Shown here: piece after piece, positions 37,459 to 48,489 of the stretch
Layout: every line of letters starts with the position of its first letter
Position numbering within the stretch: the stretch's first letter is position 1
NCBI RefSeq assembly: GCF_004152845.1
Contig: NZ_SEON01000001.1
Location: 806,001 to 870,000, forward strand
Length of the DNA stretch: 64,000 bases
From: Sphingobium fuliginis
GTDB taxonomy: Bacteria; Pseudomonadota; Alphaproteobacteria; Sphingomonadales; Sphingomonadaceae
Reading direction: 5' to 3'
Notes under the pieces: generated by a model
What the model saw: only the letters and a program-made list of their open reading frames with translations
Told to the model about the DNA's origin: nothing
The model's database searches: none
Made by a program: the position numbers and the translations under genes

Positions 37459-38376
37459 ATGGCGTTTCCCATCTGGCTTCCGGCGACGCTGCTGGCGGGA
37501 GCGACGCAGGCCTGGCGGACGGCGGTGCAGCGCCGGGTCAGCAAGGAACTGTCCGTCAACGCGGCGGGTCTGGTGCGCTATCTCTACGGCCTGCCCTTCG
37601 CGCTGATGCTGCTGGCGGGCTATCGGCTGATCTATCCCGGCCCGCTCCCCTCGCCCGATCCATCGTTCCTGCTGTTCTGCCTGGGGGGCGGACTGGCGCA
37701 GATCGTCGCGACCAATTTGCTGATCATGGCCTTCGCCCATCGCAATTTCGTCGTCGGCACGGCTTATTCCAAGACGGAGGCGGTGCAGGGGGCCATCCTA
37801 TCCTTCCTGCTGATGGGGGAGCGTCTGCCTCCCTTGGCCTGGGCGGGGATCGGCTGCGGCGTGGCGGGCATCATGCTGCTGTCGGTCGGCGGCAAAAAGC
37901 CGGGCTTCCTCCGCGCGCTGGGGCAACCGGCCGCGCTGTGCGGCATCGCCTCTGGCTTCTTCTTTGCGCTGACCGCGATCGCCATCCGGCGGGGAACGCA
38001 GGAGGTGGACGCCGGTGGCGCGAACGCGGACCCGGTCCTGGCCGCGCTGATCGTGCTGGTCGTGACGGTCGCGATGCAGACGGTGATGCAGGGCGGCTTC
38101 CTGCTGCTGCGCGAGCCCGGCGAAATGCGCAAGGTGCTGCACGGCTGGCGCATTTCGGGGCAGGTCGGGCTGTTGTCCGCCCTCGGTTCGGCATGCTGGT
38201 TCACCGGCTTTGCGACTGCGCCGGTCGCGCTGGTGCGGATCGTCGGGCAGGTGGAGGTCGCCTTCACCCTGGGCTTCGGTCATTTCTACCTGGGCGAACG
38301 GATGAAGCAGAGCGAGGTCATGGGGCTGGTGCTGGTGGCCACCGGCGTCGTGCTGGCGCTGACTGGCGCGCTATAA
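37459..38376 (+). CDS. EamA/DMT-family permease
   Basis: A 305-residue inner-membrane protein with about ten hydrophobic helices in two EamA halves. Typical segments are RVSKELSVNAAGLVRYLYGL, FVVGTAYSKTEAVQGAILSF, and the second-half signature PVALVRIVGQVEVAFTLGFG followed by YLGERMKQSEVMGLVLVATG. The cargo is unknown. AAGGA lies 6 bases before the ATG, just inside the end of the DUF559 relic. Confidence 0.88.
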   Translation: MAFPIWLPATLLAGATQAWRTAVQRRVSKELSVNAAGLVRYLYGLPFALMLLAGYRLIYPGPLPSPDPSFLLFCLGGGLAQIVATNLLIMAFAHRNFVVGTAYSKTEAVQGAILSFLLMGERLPPLAWAGIGCGVAGIMLLSVGGKKPGFLRALGQPAALCGIASGFFFALTAIAIRRGTQEVDAGGANADPVLAALIVLVVTVAMQTVMQGGFLLLREPGEMRKVLHGWRISGQVGLLSALGSACWFTGFATAPVALVRIVGQVEVAFTLGFGHFYLGERMKQSEVMGLVLVATGVVLALTGAL

Positions 38377-38430
38377 CGGCCCACCGCATCGATAACGGAT
38401 ATTTTACCAACGTCCGATAGCCCGGACGGC

Positions 38431-39837
38431 GTGGAAAACCAGGCAAGAACCCGGAACGTCGAACAGGCGGTGATGAAGGTGGCCAAGCTGTCCGGCGACC
38501 TGGGCATCCGCACGCTCGACCTGCAGGCGGACATCAGCGAGCTGGCGGATCGCGTCACCAATCAGGCCCGCACGATCGAGGCGATCAGCGGCGCGGCGGC
38601 GCAGCTTTCCCGGGATGGCGAAAGCGTGTCGCTGGCGGGACAGGATGCGCGCGAAAAGGCTGTGGCCGCGCGGAGCATCATCCAGGATTCCGGGCGTCAA
38701 TTGTCGGACGCCAACAGCAATTTCGTCGACCTGATCGAGCGGGTGAGCAGCGTCCACGCACAGCTTGACGGTTTTCGCGAGGCGCTGAAGACCGTCGCCC
38801 ATGTCACCAGCGTGATCAGCGGCATCGCCAGCCAGACCAATTTGCTGGCGCTCAACGCGACCATTGAGGCGGCGCGCGCAGGCGATGCCGGGCGCGGCTT
38901 CGCCGTGGTGGCCGCAGAGGTCAAGAAGCTGGCGCAGGAAACCGCGACCGCCACCCAGACCATCGATCAGTCCATCGGAGCGCTGACCGGCGAGGCGGGC
39001 AAGATGCTGGAGGGCATCGTCCACGGCGCGGAAACCGCGCGCACGGCGCTTAACGACACCAAGAATATCGAACTGCTGGTCGAACGGCTCGGCGCGCTGA
39101 TGGAAGACCTGTCCAGCAACAGCGAGGGGGTGGCCGAACGCATCGCCTCCATCGTCGGATCGGCGGGCGAGATTCGCGGTGGGCTGGCGGCGCTGGCGAG
39201 CACCTCCACCGACAATGCGGGGGGCCTGCAAAGACTGTCCGGCCGCATCTCGACCGCCAGCGACGACACCAACCGACTGTTGCAACTGGTGGCGGAAAGC
39301 GGCGTCGAGATACCCGATACGCCCTATATCGATTTCTGCCTGGATGCCGCGCAGGCGGTAAGCGACGCGCTGGAACTGGCCGTTGTCGAGGGCCGGCTGA
39401 CGGAAAGCGAATTGTTCAGCGAATCCTACATGCCGATCCCCGGCACGCAGCCGGTGCAATATAGCCATCCGGTCCAGCCGGTGCTGATCCCCGCTGCGCG
39501 GGTGCAGCAGGAAAGGGCGCGCGTCTTTCCGGGGCTGTTCGGCATGACCTTCACCGACCGCAACAGCTTCGGCGCGGTCGCGATGCCGGAACGGTCGCAT
39601 CCGCAGCGGCCGGGCGACGACAACTGGAATTTCGAATATTCGCGCCAGGGCCTGATCTTCGATTTCCCCGACACGCGCGAGCAGTGCAGGATCACCCAAC
39701 CCTTCTGCATCAAGGCCTATCGGCGGCTGAACGCCGTGGGTGAGGTCATATTGCTGAAGCAGGTCATCGCCTCCATCCATGTTCGAGGACGGCATTGGGG
39801 GATTTTGCAAATGGCCTATCAGGACCAGGACAGGTGA
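38431..39837 (+). CDS. Soluble methyl-accepting chemotaxis protein with C-terminal sensor-like domain
   Basis: A 468-residue protein without any membrane segment. The N-terminal two thirds are an MCP coiled coil with a standard tip ([20 protein letters not shown], then [20 protein letters not shown]). The C-terminal 130 residues match the end domain of many alphaproteobacterial soluble receptors: [30 protein letters not shown] and the closing [15 protein letters not shown]. The start is GTG at 38431; an ATG 14 codons later is an alternative. No che operon is nearby. Confidence 0.88.
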   Translation: MENQARTRNVEQAVMKVAKLSGDLGIRTLDLQADISELADRVTNQARTIEAISGAAAQLSRDGESVSLAGQDAREKAVAARSIIQDSGRQLSDANSNFVDLIERVSSVHAQLDGFREALKTVAHVTSVISGIASQTNLLALNATIEAARAGDAGRGFAVVAAEVKKLAQETATATQTIDQSIGALTGEAGKMLEGIVHGAETARTALNDTKNIELLVERLGALMEDLSSNSEGVAERIASIVGSAGEIRGGLAALASTSTDNAGGLQRLSGRISTASDDTNRLLQLVAESGVEIPDTPYIDFCLDAAQAVSDALELAVVEGRLTESELFSESYMPIPGTQPVQYSHPVQPVLIPAARVQQERARVFPGLFGMTFTDRNSFGAVAMPERSHPQRPGDDNWNFEYSRQGLIFDFPDTREQCRITQPFCIKAYRRLNAVGEVILLKQVIASIHVRGRHWGILQMAYQDQDR

Positions 39838-39974
39838 GATTTTCGGCCTGAAGGGTCGGGAGCGGCCTTCGCCGCGTTCGGAAGAGGGAGCGGCGTATGG
39901 AAGCCCCGTTCAAACGCCATGATCTACGGAAGGCGGGTGGATCGCGGCCATTCCGCTATTCTTGAGGCACAAAG

Positions 39975-40000
39975 TGCTCCTGCGAAGGCGGGAGCCCAGT
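39975..40000. repeat. Dispersed REP-like hairpin, copy 3
   Basis: TGCTCCTGCGAAGGCGGGAGCCCAGT matches the consensus at nearly every base and forms a short GC-rich stem. It lies in the convergent gap between the second chemoreceptor and uvrB. Confidence 0.8.
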
Positions 40001-40055
40001 TTCCACGGTGCAATGGTCCACAGACGGCGGAACCGCGCTCTGACGAACCATGCGT

Positions 40056-40097
40056 CTTGTTCGAGCGCCTTCGAGGAGCATGGCGGGTTCGAACAAG
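40056..40097 (-). terminator. Hairpin downstream of uvrB
   Basis: CTTGTTCGA (40056-40064) pairs with TCGAACAAG (40089-40097) around a 24-base loop that can form an inner GC stem. It lies about 20 bases after the uvrB stop and has no T-run, so it may be a weak transcript end or a 3' stabilising stem. Confidence 0.5.
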
Positions 40098-40118
40098 AAG
40101 CGGACGGTTCCCCGGCCC

Positions 40119-42302
<2,184 letters not shown>

Positions 42303-42542
42303 AAGCGGAATATGGGGCCTTTGGCTTGAGACGCAATCGGCTTCACGCTCTCTTGTGCCGGGAAGCGGCAAAGCCGTACGCCTCCGCCCTTTCAGGGCTT
42401 CGGTTCGAACAGCCCTTCGGACGGCGACGGATAGACCGCCGGCTGGTCACCCTGGCGCGCGAAGAGCCGAAGTAGGCCCTTCTCCATCTTCCCAGTCCAT
42501 CAACGCTCACCCGATTGTCGAACACGCATAGCATCAGAATTA

Positions 42543-42557
42543 GAACAAATAAAGAAC
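42543..42557 (-). promoter_or_regulatory. LexA (SOS) box upstream of uvrB
   Basis: On the minus strand GTTCTTTATTTGTTC is an exact GTTC-N7-GTTC direct repeat, the alphaproteobacterial LexA site. It lies about 240 bases upstream of uvrB and near the divergent promoter of a DUF3617 gene, which it could also affect. The bases between it and uvrB (42303-42542) contain no supported gene, only a 78-codon reading frame that starts upstream of the box. Confidence 0.75.
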
Positions 42558-42578
42558 ATATGGCTTGCCCATTCCGCA

Positions 42579-42606
42579 TTGCATCCTCCCCCTCCCTTGA
42601 TATGGT
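42579..42606 (+). promoter_or_regulatory. Predicted promoter of the first DUF3617 lipoprotein gene
   Basis: TTGCAT (42579-42584), 16 bases, TATGGT (42601-42606). The expected start is about 30 bases before the ATG at 42644. A GGGAG ribosome site lies 9 bases before that ATG. The SOS box at 42543-42557 lies 21 bases upstream of the -35. Confidence 0.5.
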
Positions 42607-42643
42607 CGCGCCCTAAACGGCGTGGAAACAGGGAGAAAAGCTT

Positions 42644-43189
42644 ATGCGTCCGACACTCTCCATCCTGATCGGCATGACGGGAGCGACCGCCCTGCTCGCG
42701 GCGTGCGGCGAAAAGAAGGCGAGCGAGCCGCAAACCCGCGAGGAGGTCCGCCAGGAAGTGCAGAAGGTCCAGCTCAAGCCCGGCCAGTGGGAGGGCAGCT
42801 ATGAGCTGGAGGACATCGACATGCCGAACATGCCCGGCGGCGGCGACCAGATGAAAGAGCAGATGAAGAAGATGATGAGCCGCACCTCGATCAAATATTG
42901 CGTCTCGCCGGAGGAAGCCGCCAACCCCAGCGGCAAGATGTTCTCGGGGCAGGAGAACAAGGATTGCGCCTACAAGGGCTTCGACGCCAGCGGCGGTTCC
43001 GTGAAGGGCGAGATAAGCTGCAAGTCGCAGGGCGGCACGATGAACGCCGTCATGTCCGGCAGCTATGCGCCCGAAAGCTATGAGATGCACATGGACATGA
43101 AGATGACCGGTGCGCCCAATGGCATGAACATGAGCATGAAGGCCAGGACCAGCGGCAAGTGGATCGGCACGACCTGCGCGGAGAAGTAA
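42644..43189 (+). CDS. Methionine-rich DUF3617 lipoprotein
   Basis: A 181-residue secreted lipoprotein (lipobox TALLAAC, cysteine 22). The DUF3617 core is LKPGQWEGSYELEDI, TSIKYCVSPEEAANPSGKMF, NKDCAYKGFDASGGSVKGEI and SCKSQGGTMNAVMSGSY. Two stretches are very rich in methionine: MPNMPGGGDQMKEQMKKMMS and MHMDMKMTGAPNGMNMSMK. Methionine clusters in exported proteins often bind Cu(I)/Ag(I) or scavenge oxidants; whether this one does is inference. A second DUF3617 gene follows on the same strand. Confidence 0.88.
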   Translation: MRPTLSILIGMTGATALLAACGEKKASEPQTREEVRQEVQKVQLKPGQWEGSYELEDIDMPNMPGGGDQMKEQMKKMMSRTSIKYCVSPEEAANPSGKMFSGQENKDCAYKGFDASGGSVKGEISCKSQGGTMNAVMSGSYAPESYEMHMDMKMTGAPNGMNMSMKARTSGKWIGTTCAEK

Positions 43190-43298
43190 GGGCAGGCGAT
43201 GTGAGCGAAGCGCCTGCAGGCGATAGCAGATTCCTCTTGCGCTTTGCACGGCTTGGCGCGAGCCTGCACCGGTTCCAACAGAGAACAGGGGAGAGGAT

Positions 43299-43802
43299 AT
43301 GCAGAAATTCGCGCTGGCGGCCTTGCCGCTTGGGCTTGCTCTCGGCTTGGCCGCCTGCGGCAGCAAGCCGGAACCCGCGCCCGAAACGACCGAAGCGCCG
43401 ATCGTCATGAAAGCGGGCGAATGGGCGCTGACGCGCAAGACAACCGGCTATAATACCCCCACCGTCACCCCGGCCGAATATCAGGCCGCGCTGAAACAGG
43501 TGAGCGAGGACAAGACCTGCATCGCCGTCGATGCCGCCGGCGTGCCGGACGCCAATGCTCTCGCCGGGGATGAGGGCAAGAACTGCACCTACAAGGACAA
43601 GCTGATCCGCAAGGGGCGCCTGATCGCTACGCTGAGCTGCACATCCGGCAAGGGCACATCCGAAATCGTGCTGGAGGGCAATTTCACCGCCGATACGCTG
43701 ACGCTGGGCAGCACCATGACGAGGACCGAGGGCGGCCAGCCCGTGCTGCGCACCACCCATGACGTCACCGGCAAGCGTGCAGGGGAATGCACCAAGGCGT
43801 GA
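43299..43802 (+). CDS. DUF3617 lipoprotein
   Basis: A 167-residue exported lipoprotein (lipobox LGLAAC). The core contains APIVMKAGEWALTRKTTGY, a cysteine-containing DKTCIAVDAAGVPDANALAG, KNCTYKDKLIRKGRLIATLS and TSGKGTSEIVLEGNFTADTL. It is a divergent neighbour of the preceding DUF3617 protein without the methionine clusters. The family has no assigned biochemical function. A stem-loop follows the stop. Confidence 0.87.
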   Translation: MQKFALAALPLGLALGLAACGSKPEPAPETTEAPIVMKAGEWALTRKTTGYNTPTVTPAEYQAALKQVSEDKTCIAVDAAGVPDANALAGDEGKNCTYKDKLIRKGRLIATLSCTSGKGTSEIVLEGNFTADTLTLGSTMTRTEGGQPVLRTTHDVTGKRAGECTKA

Positions 43803-44122
43803 CGATAAGGACCGGGCGAGGTTCTCCAACTGTGCCCGGTCCGCAAAGTCCGACGGCGCGGCGTCTTCCTTTCGCGGGATCGCCGGCCTTTCGGAGCCTG
43901 GCGCGCGGCCCTCGCGGCGATCGAAGGCTCCCGGCCATTATCGCAAGCGCGGGGATGCTTTCCCGAGGCGATGGAATTACGGATCGAGAGCGGCGGATAA
44001 GGGGCGGGCCGAGAGCAGCATGGGGGCGAACATGCTGCCGCGACGGACGGGCAAGACTGCGCCATGTTCGATGGACTCCGGAGCGCATCTTGGGTCGCGT
44101 CCTTCCATCGCGGCGATGAAGC
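43803..44122. other. Gene-free stretch with a terminator-like hairpin
   Basis: Just after the DUF3617 stop, GGACCGGGC (43809-43817) and GCCCGGTCC (43834-43842) form a perfect 9-bp stem with a 16-base loop and no T-run. The remaining bases up to the GGDEF-EAL stop have no recognisable gene or promoter. Confidence 0.55.
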
Positions 44123-46483
44123 CTAGGCCCGGGCGCGCACCTGATGTCCGGGGAAGAGCGCCGCCGCGTCGGCCGCCGGCATGGGCCGCCCGAAATAGAA
44201 GCCCTGCACCTTGCGGCAGCCCAGGCCCCTGACCATGGCCAGTTCGGCCTCCGTTTCGACGCCCTCCGCCGTGGTCGCCATGCCCAGACTGTCCGCCAGC
44301 GTGACCACCGCGCGGATGATCGCCAGGCTTTCCGCCCTGTTGTTCGCCGCGCCCACGACGAAGCTGCGGTCGATCTTGATCGTGTCGAAACGTGTGCGGC
44401 TGAGATAGCCAAGCGAGGAATAGCCCGTCCCGAAATCGTCGAGCGACAGCCGAACGCCCAGCCCCCGCAACTGATCGAGTATCTTGAGCGCCCCGGTATC
44501 GGCGTTGACGAACACGCTTTCGGTGACTTCCAGCTCCAGCCGCCGCGCCTCCAGCCCGCTCTGCGCAAGGGCGGACACCACCGCACCGACAAAGCTCGGA
44601 TGGACGAGCTGCTCGGCCGAGACATTGACCCCGATGCGCACGCCGTCGGGCCAGCATGCCGCTTCCTTGCAGGCGGTCCGCAGCACCCATTCCCCGATCG
44701 GTCCGATCAACCGGGCTTCTTCCGCGACCGGAATGAATTTGGCTGGCGAGATCGGCCCCATGTCCGGATGGGTCCAGCGCACCAGCGCCTCGAACCCGAC
44801 GACAATGCCCGCCTGCGCCTCCACCACCGGCTGGAACAGCACGTGCAGCTGGTTCTTCTCCAGCGCGTCGCGCAGCGCGAGTTCCAGTTGGCGGCGCTCC
44901 TCCGCCTGCGCATGCAATTGCGGTTCATAGGCGCAATGCACGCCGCCGCCATCGCCCTTTGCGCGATAGAGGGCGAGGTCCGCGCTGCGGATCAGCGCCT
45001 CCGATTCATGGCCATCCTGTGGCGACACCGCCGACCCGACGGATGCACCGACGTAAAGCGTATGTTCGTCCACCTGATAAGGGGCTGAAAGGCCGTTGAT
45101 GATCCGGGCCGCGAGCCTGTCGACGCCGTGATTGTCCCCCAGTTGCGGGATGACGACGGCAAATTCGTCGCCGCCGATGCGCCCGCAAAATTCCGCGCCG
45201 GAACAGATATGCCGCAATCGTCGCGCCACCTGGGTCAACAGCTTGTCACCGATCTGGTGGCCCAGCGTATCGTTCACCGCCTTGAACCGGTCCAGGTCTA
45301 TCATCAGGAAGGCGCAGCCGCCGCGCCCTGCGCCCGCCGTCCCGCCGCCGCCCATGGCCTGATCCAGCACATCGCGCAGATGCGTGCGGTTGGGCAGGCC
45401 GGTCAACGGGTCGAACCGCGCAAGCTGCGCGATCCGTTCCGCCGATTCCTTCTGTTCGGTAATATCCGAGCCGACACCCCGGAAGCCGAGAAAGGCGCCG
45501 CCCTCGTCATAGCGGGGCGAGGCGGACAGTTCCCACCAGCGCACATCCCCCTCCAGCTCGACCGGCAGGACGATGTTGCTGAAGCTTTCCCGCCGCTTCA
45601 GATGATCCGCCAGCGCATGCAGCTCGGTCGGGAACAGGCCGCTTTCCCAGGCATTTCCAGCCAGCAGTTGCACCAGCAGCACGCCTTCCACTTCGGCCGG
45701 TGTACGGCCGAGCATTTCGGCAAGGCGCGGCGACACGCCGCTCAACCGCCGCGCGGGATCGGTCTGCCACAGCCAGTCGGACGCGCCATGTTCATATTCG
45801 CGCAGCAGCAGGCTGACGACCTCGCTCTTTTCCTCCAGTTGCACGCTGGCGCTGTGCTGCCGGGCGAAGGTCCGTGCATAAAGGAAGCAGCCGACCAGCA
45901 GCGACAGCGCATAGCTGGTGGCAAGGGCAAGCAGCGGCGTCTGGTCGCGCGGATCGAACAGCGCGCCAAGCCCGACGATGCAGGGCAGCAGGAAGCCGGT
46001 CGCCGCCAGCGGAGTGGCGGCATAGCTGATCGCGCCGCAGACCATGATGCAACTGATCAGCGTCCAGTGCGCCACCAACTGCGCGGCGCCGTGCCCGGAC
46101 GAGAGCGTCATCATGCACGCCGCCCAGACGAGGCCGTGAAGCAGGCCGGTGAAGCCATGGACCCTGAGATCGGTCGCGCTTGCCGCCGCGCCATTGCGCC
46201 TGCGCCGCAGGATGGCGCCGACGGCCATGGAAAGGACCAGCGCGGCGCTCCAGACCATCAGCCCCGGCACGGAGCCGTGATCGCCGAAGACCTGCCACAG
46301 GAACAGCAAGCCGAAGAGGTTCATCGCCTGCCTCAGCAGCGCGACATGATCGGCCGAGCGCAATTGGGCGGCAAGGACGCGCTCCGCCGCATCGCCCGGC
46401 ACGACGGCAAGACCCATCATCGCCCGAAGCGATATTCGCTCCCGCGAAGCCTGTTCAGAAGATGGCCCTTGCCCGCGTCTCAC
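44123..46483 (-). CDS. Membrane GGDEF-EAL cyclic-di-GMP enzyme with PAS domain
   Basis: A 786-residue protein. Residues about 48-205 hold roughly six hydrophobic segments, residues about 225-345 a PAS/PAC region (GASDWLWQTDPARRLSGVSP, FLGFRGVGSDITEQKE). The GGDEF domain is intact (RIGGDEFAVVIPQ, GGDEF at 437-441) and the EAL domain is intact (VGFEALVRW, EAL at 565-567; DDFGTGYSSLGYL). Both cyclase and phosphodiesterase activity are therefore possible. The reading frame opens with GTG; ATG codons at 46420 and 46417 are alternatives, so the N-terminus is uncertain. Confidence 0.92.
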   Translation of the reverse strand: MRRGQGPSSEQASRERISLRAMMGLAVVPGDAAERVLAAQLRSADHVALLRQAMNLFGLLFLWQVFGDHGSVPGLMVWSAALVLSMAVGAILRRRRNGAAASATDLRVHGFTGLLHGLVWAACMMTLSSGHGAAQLVAHWTLISCIMVCGAISYAATPLAATGFLLPCIVGLGALFDPRDQTPLLALATSYALSLLVGCFLYARTFARQHSASVQLEEKSEVVSLLLREYEHGASDWLWQTDPARRLSGVSPRLAEMLGRTPAEVEGVLLVQLLAGNAWESGLFPTELHALADHLKRRESFSNIVLPVELEGDVRWWELSASPRYDEGGAFLGFRGVGSDITEQKESAERIAQLARFDPLTGLPNRTHLRDVLDQAMGGGGTAGAGRGGCAFLMIDLDRFKAVNDTLGHQIGDKLLTQVARRLRHICSGAEFCGRIGGDEFAVVIPQLGDNHGVDRLAARIINGLSAPYQVDEHTLYVGASVGSAVSPQDGHESEALIRSADLALYRAKGDGGGVHCAYEPQLHAQAEERRQLELALRDALEKNQLHVLFQPVVEAQAGIVVGFEALVRWTHPDMGPISPAKFIPVAEEARLIGPIGEWVLRTACKEAACWPDGVRIGVNVSAEQLVHPSFVGAVVSALAQSGLEARRLELEVTESVFVNADTGALKILDQLRGLGVRLSLDDFGTGYSSLGYLSRTRFDTIKIDRSFVVGAANNRAESLAIIRAVVTLADSLGMATTAEGVETEAELAMVRGLGCRKVQGFYFGRPMPAADAAALFPGHQVRARA

Positions 46484-46539
46484 CCGGCCGGATTAACAGC
46501 AAGCGGTTATCAATCCGTAACGGCCGTCAAAAGCAGATG

Positions 46540-46559
46540 AAAAAAGCGGCCCCCGGCCG
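46540..46559 (-). terminator. Intrinsic terminator after the fatty acyl-AMP ligase gene
   Basis: Minus strand: CGGCC-GGG-GGCCG followed by CTTTTTT. It is a compact GC stem with a T-run about 20 bases after the gene's stop. Confidence 0.75.
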
Positions 46560-46578
46560 GTCGGTTCGCGGCAAAGGG

Positions 46579-48348
46579 TCAGGCGGCGATGTCGTAGGGC
46601 CGGATTTCGCCGGTCAGATAGAGGTTGCGCGCCTTCGACCGGCTGAGCTTGCCCGAGCTGGTGCGCGGCAAAGTGCGCGGCGGCACCAGTTCGACCACGC
46701 AGTTCATGCCGGTGATCGCCCGCACGCGTTCGCGGATCTGGTCGCGCAGCCGGGTACGCTCATCATTGTCGGAGGTGCGGCAATGCACCAGCACGGCGGG
46801 CGCTTCCTCGCCGCCCGGCGTGGTGATGGCAAAGGCGGCGATGTCGCCCTGCTTGAAGCCGGGAAGCTGCTCCACCGCCCATTCGATGTCCTGCGGCCAG
46901 TGATTCTTGCCGTTGATGATGATCATGTCCTTGGCGCGGCCCACGATATAAAGATAGCCGTCACTCAAATAGCCCATGTCGCCCGTGTCCAGCCAGCCGT
47001 CGACCATGCAGGCGTCGGTCGCCTCAGGATCGCGGAAATAGCCGACCATGAGCGACGGCCCGGTGGTCCACACCTTGCCGATCTGACGCTCGTTCAGCTT
47101 CGCTCCATCCTCGTCCCGGATTTCCACGACCATGTCGCGCGCCGGCTTGCCGCAATTGACGATCGAGCGGAAGCGCTGCGGCCGGCCTTCGGTCGCGTCG
47201 CCGCCGGAAAGGTCGGTTTCCTCCACCAGTTCGACGATGATGCCCTCGCCCGGCGGCATGATGGTGACGGCCAGCGTGGCCTCGGCCAGGCCATAGCTCG
47301 GCAGGAACGCCTTGGGGCTGAACCCCGCGTCCCCGAACGCATCGACGAAGCTCTGCATCACGTCCGGGCGGATCATGTCCGCGCCGTTGCCCGCGAGCCT
47401 CCAACGGGACAGGTCGAAACGATCCTGCGCCTTGGTCTGGCTCGACATGCGGCGCGCGCAAATGTCGTAGCCGAAGGTCGGGGAATAGCTGATCGAGGTG
47501 CCCTCGTTCCGGCTGATGAGGTCCAGCCACGCCAGCGGCCGCCGGGCGAAATCCTCGGTCTTCATATAGTCGGTCGACACCTGGTTGGCGACGACGGACA
47601 GGAAGCAGCCGACCAGACCCATGTCATGATACCAGGGCAGCCAGCTTATGCAGCGGTCGCTCTCGACCAGTTCCATGCCATGGCTGTGCGCCGCCAGATT
47701 GCTGAGCAGCGCATGATGCGTCACCGCCACGCCATGGGGGAAGCGGGTCGAACCGCTCGAATATTGCAGATAGGCGATCTCCTCGCCCTTCGCCTGCGGC
47801 AGATCGCAGGGCACGGCTTCCCGCGCGATGAAATCCTCGAAGGCGATGCTCTCGACCGCCTTTTGACGGCCGGATTCCCCCGCCATCTCCTCCAGTTCCT
47901 TGGGAAAGAGGAACAGCATCGGGTCGCAGCTCGACAGTTGGACGTTCAACTGGTCGATATAGCTTTCCTTGCCGCCGAAGCTGGTCGGCAGCGGCAGCGG
48001 CACCGGCCAGGCGCCCGCATAGACGATGCCGAAGAACAATTGCGCGAAATCCGGGCCCGTCTCCGCCACCAGGGCCACGCGATCCTCCGGCTTCACCCCA
48101 TGGGCGATCAGCCGGTGGGCGCAGGCGACGGCGTCCTCGCGCAGCTCCGCAAAGGGATAGGGTCGCGCCAGATTCCCCCGCGCGTCGTGAAAGTTCAGGC
48201 CGCGCCGCCCGGTCGCAGCATAGTCCAGCGCTTCGCCCAGCGTCTCGAAGTCCGAGAAACGGCGGGGCAGATCGTCGGTGGTTGGCGTCGGTGCCATCAT
48301 GCTTTGCGAACCCGTCATATTGGTGTCACCCAATGTCATGTTTGTCAT
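46579..48348 (-). CDS. Fatty acyl-AMP ligase (FAAL)
   Basis: A 589-residue member of the adenylate-forming enzymes. The AMP/ATP motif is YLQYSSGSTRFPHGVAVTH, motif A5 is SYGLAEATLAVTIMPPGE, and the C-domain hinge GDMGYLSDGYLYIVGRAKDM is followed by IIINGKNHWPQDIEWAVEQL. The FAAL type activates fatty acids as acyl-AMP for transfer to a carrier protein rather than to CoA. No acyl carrier protein, polyketide synthase or sphingolipid gene is adjacent, so the acceptor is unknown. Several in-frame ATGs lie near the start; 48348 is taken as the longest. It diverges from recX. Confidence 0.9.
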   Translation of the reverse strand: MTNMTLGDTNMTGSQSMMAPTPTTDDLPRRFSDFETLGEALDYAATGRRGLNFHDARGNLARPYPFAELREDAVACAHRLIAHGVKPEDRVALVAETGPDFAQLFFGIVYAGAWPVPLPLPTSFGGKESYIDQLNVQLSSCDPMLFLFPKELEEMAGESGRQKAVESIAFEDFIAREAVPCDLPQAKGEEIAYLQYSSGSTRFPHGVAVTHHALLSNLAAHSHGMELVESDRCISWLPWYHDMGLVGCFLSVVANQVSTDYMKTEDFARRPLAWLDLISRNEGTSISYSPTFGYDICARRMSSQTKAQDRFDLSRWRLAGNGADMIRPDVMQSFVDAFGDAGFSPKAFLPSYGLAEATLAVTIMPPGEGIIVELVEETDLSGGDATEGRPQRFRSIVNCGKPARDMVVEIRDEDGAKLNERQIGKVWTTGPSLMVGYFRDPEATDACMVDGWLDTGDMGYLSDGYLYIVGRAKDMIIINGKNHWPQDIEWAVEQLPGFKQGDIAAFAITTPGGEEAPAVLVHCRTSDNDERTRLRDQIRERVRAITGMNCVVELVPPRTLPRTSSGKLSRSKARNLYLTGEIRPYDIAA

Positions 48349-48413
48349 ATTCCGGCGCGCCGCTAACAGCTTTCAAGCCGCTTTGCACCGGATAGTTGCA
48401 TTCCAGCTTGGGC

Positions 48414-48438
48414 TTTTACCCCAAAAGGGGCGGTAAAA
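48414..48438. promoter_or_regulatory. Inverted repeat between the acyl-AMP ligase and recX
   Basis: TTTTACCCC-AAAA-GGGGCGGTAAAA forms a hairpin with a small bulge and sits between divergent start codons. It could be an operator or part of either promoter. A CATAAT -10-like hexamer for recX lies at 48456-48461. Confidence 0.4.
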
Positions 48439-48489
48439 TTCCGGCCCGACTGTGGCATAATCAAGGCGCAACAGGCATGAAGCATTGCC

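Noticed and set aside
42343..42579. A 78-codon minus-strand frame spanning the SOS box.
   Set aside because: Its start lies upstream of the LexA box, so the SOS transcript would not include it, and it has no resemblance to any family.
46180..48366. A 728-codon frame across the GGDEF-EAL and acyl-AMP ligase genes.
   Set aside because: It runs antisense to two well-supported genes and their intergenic gap.
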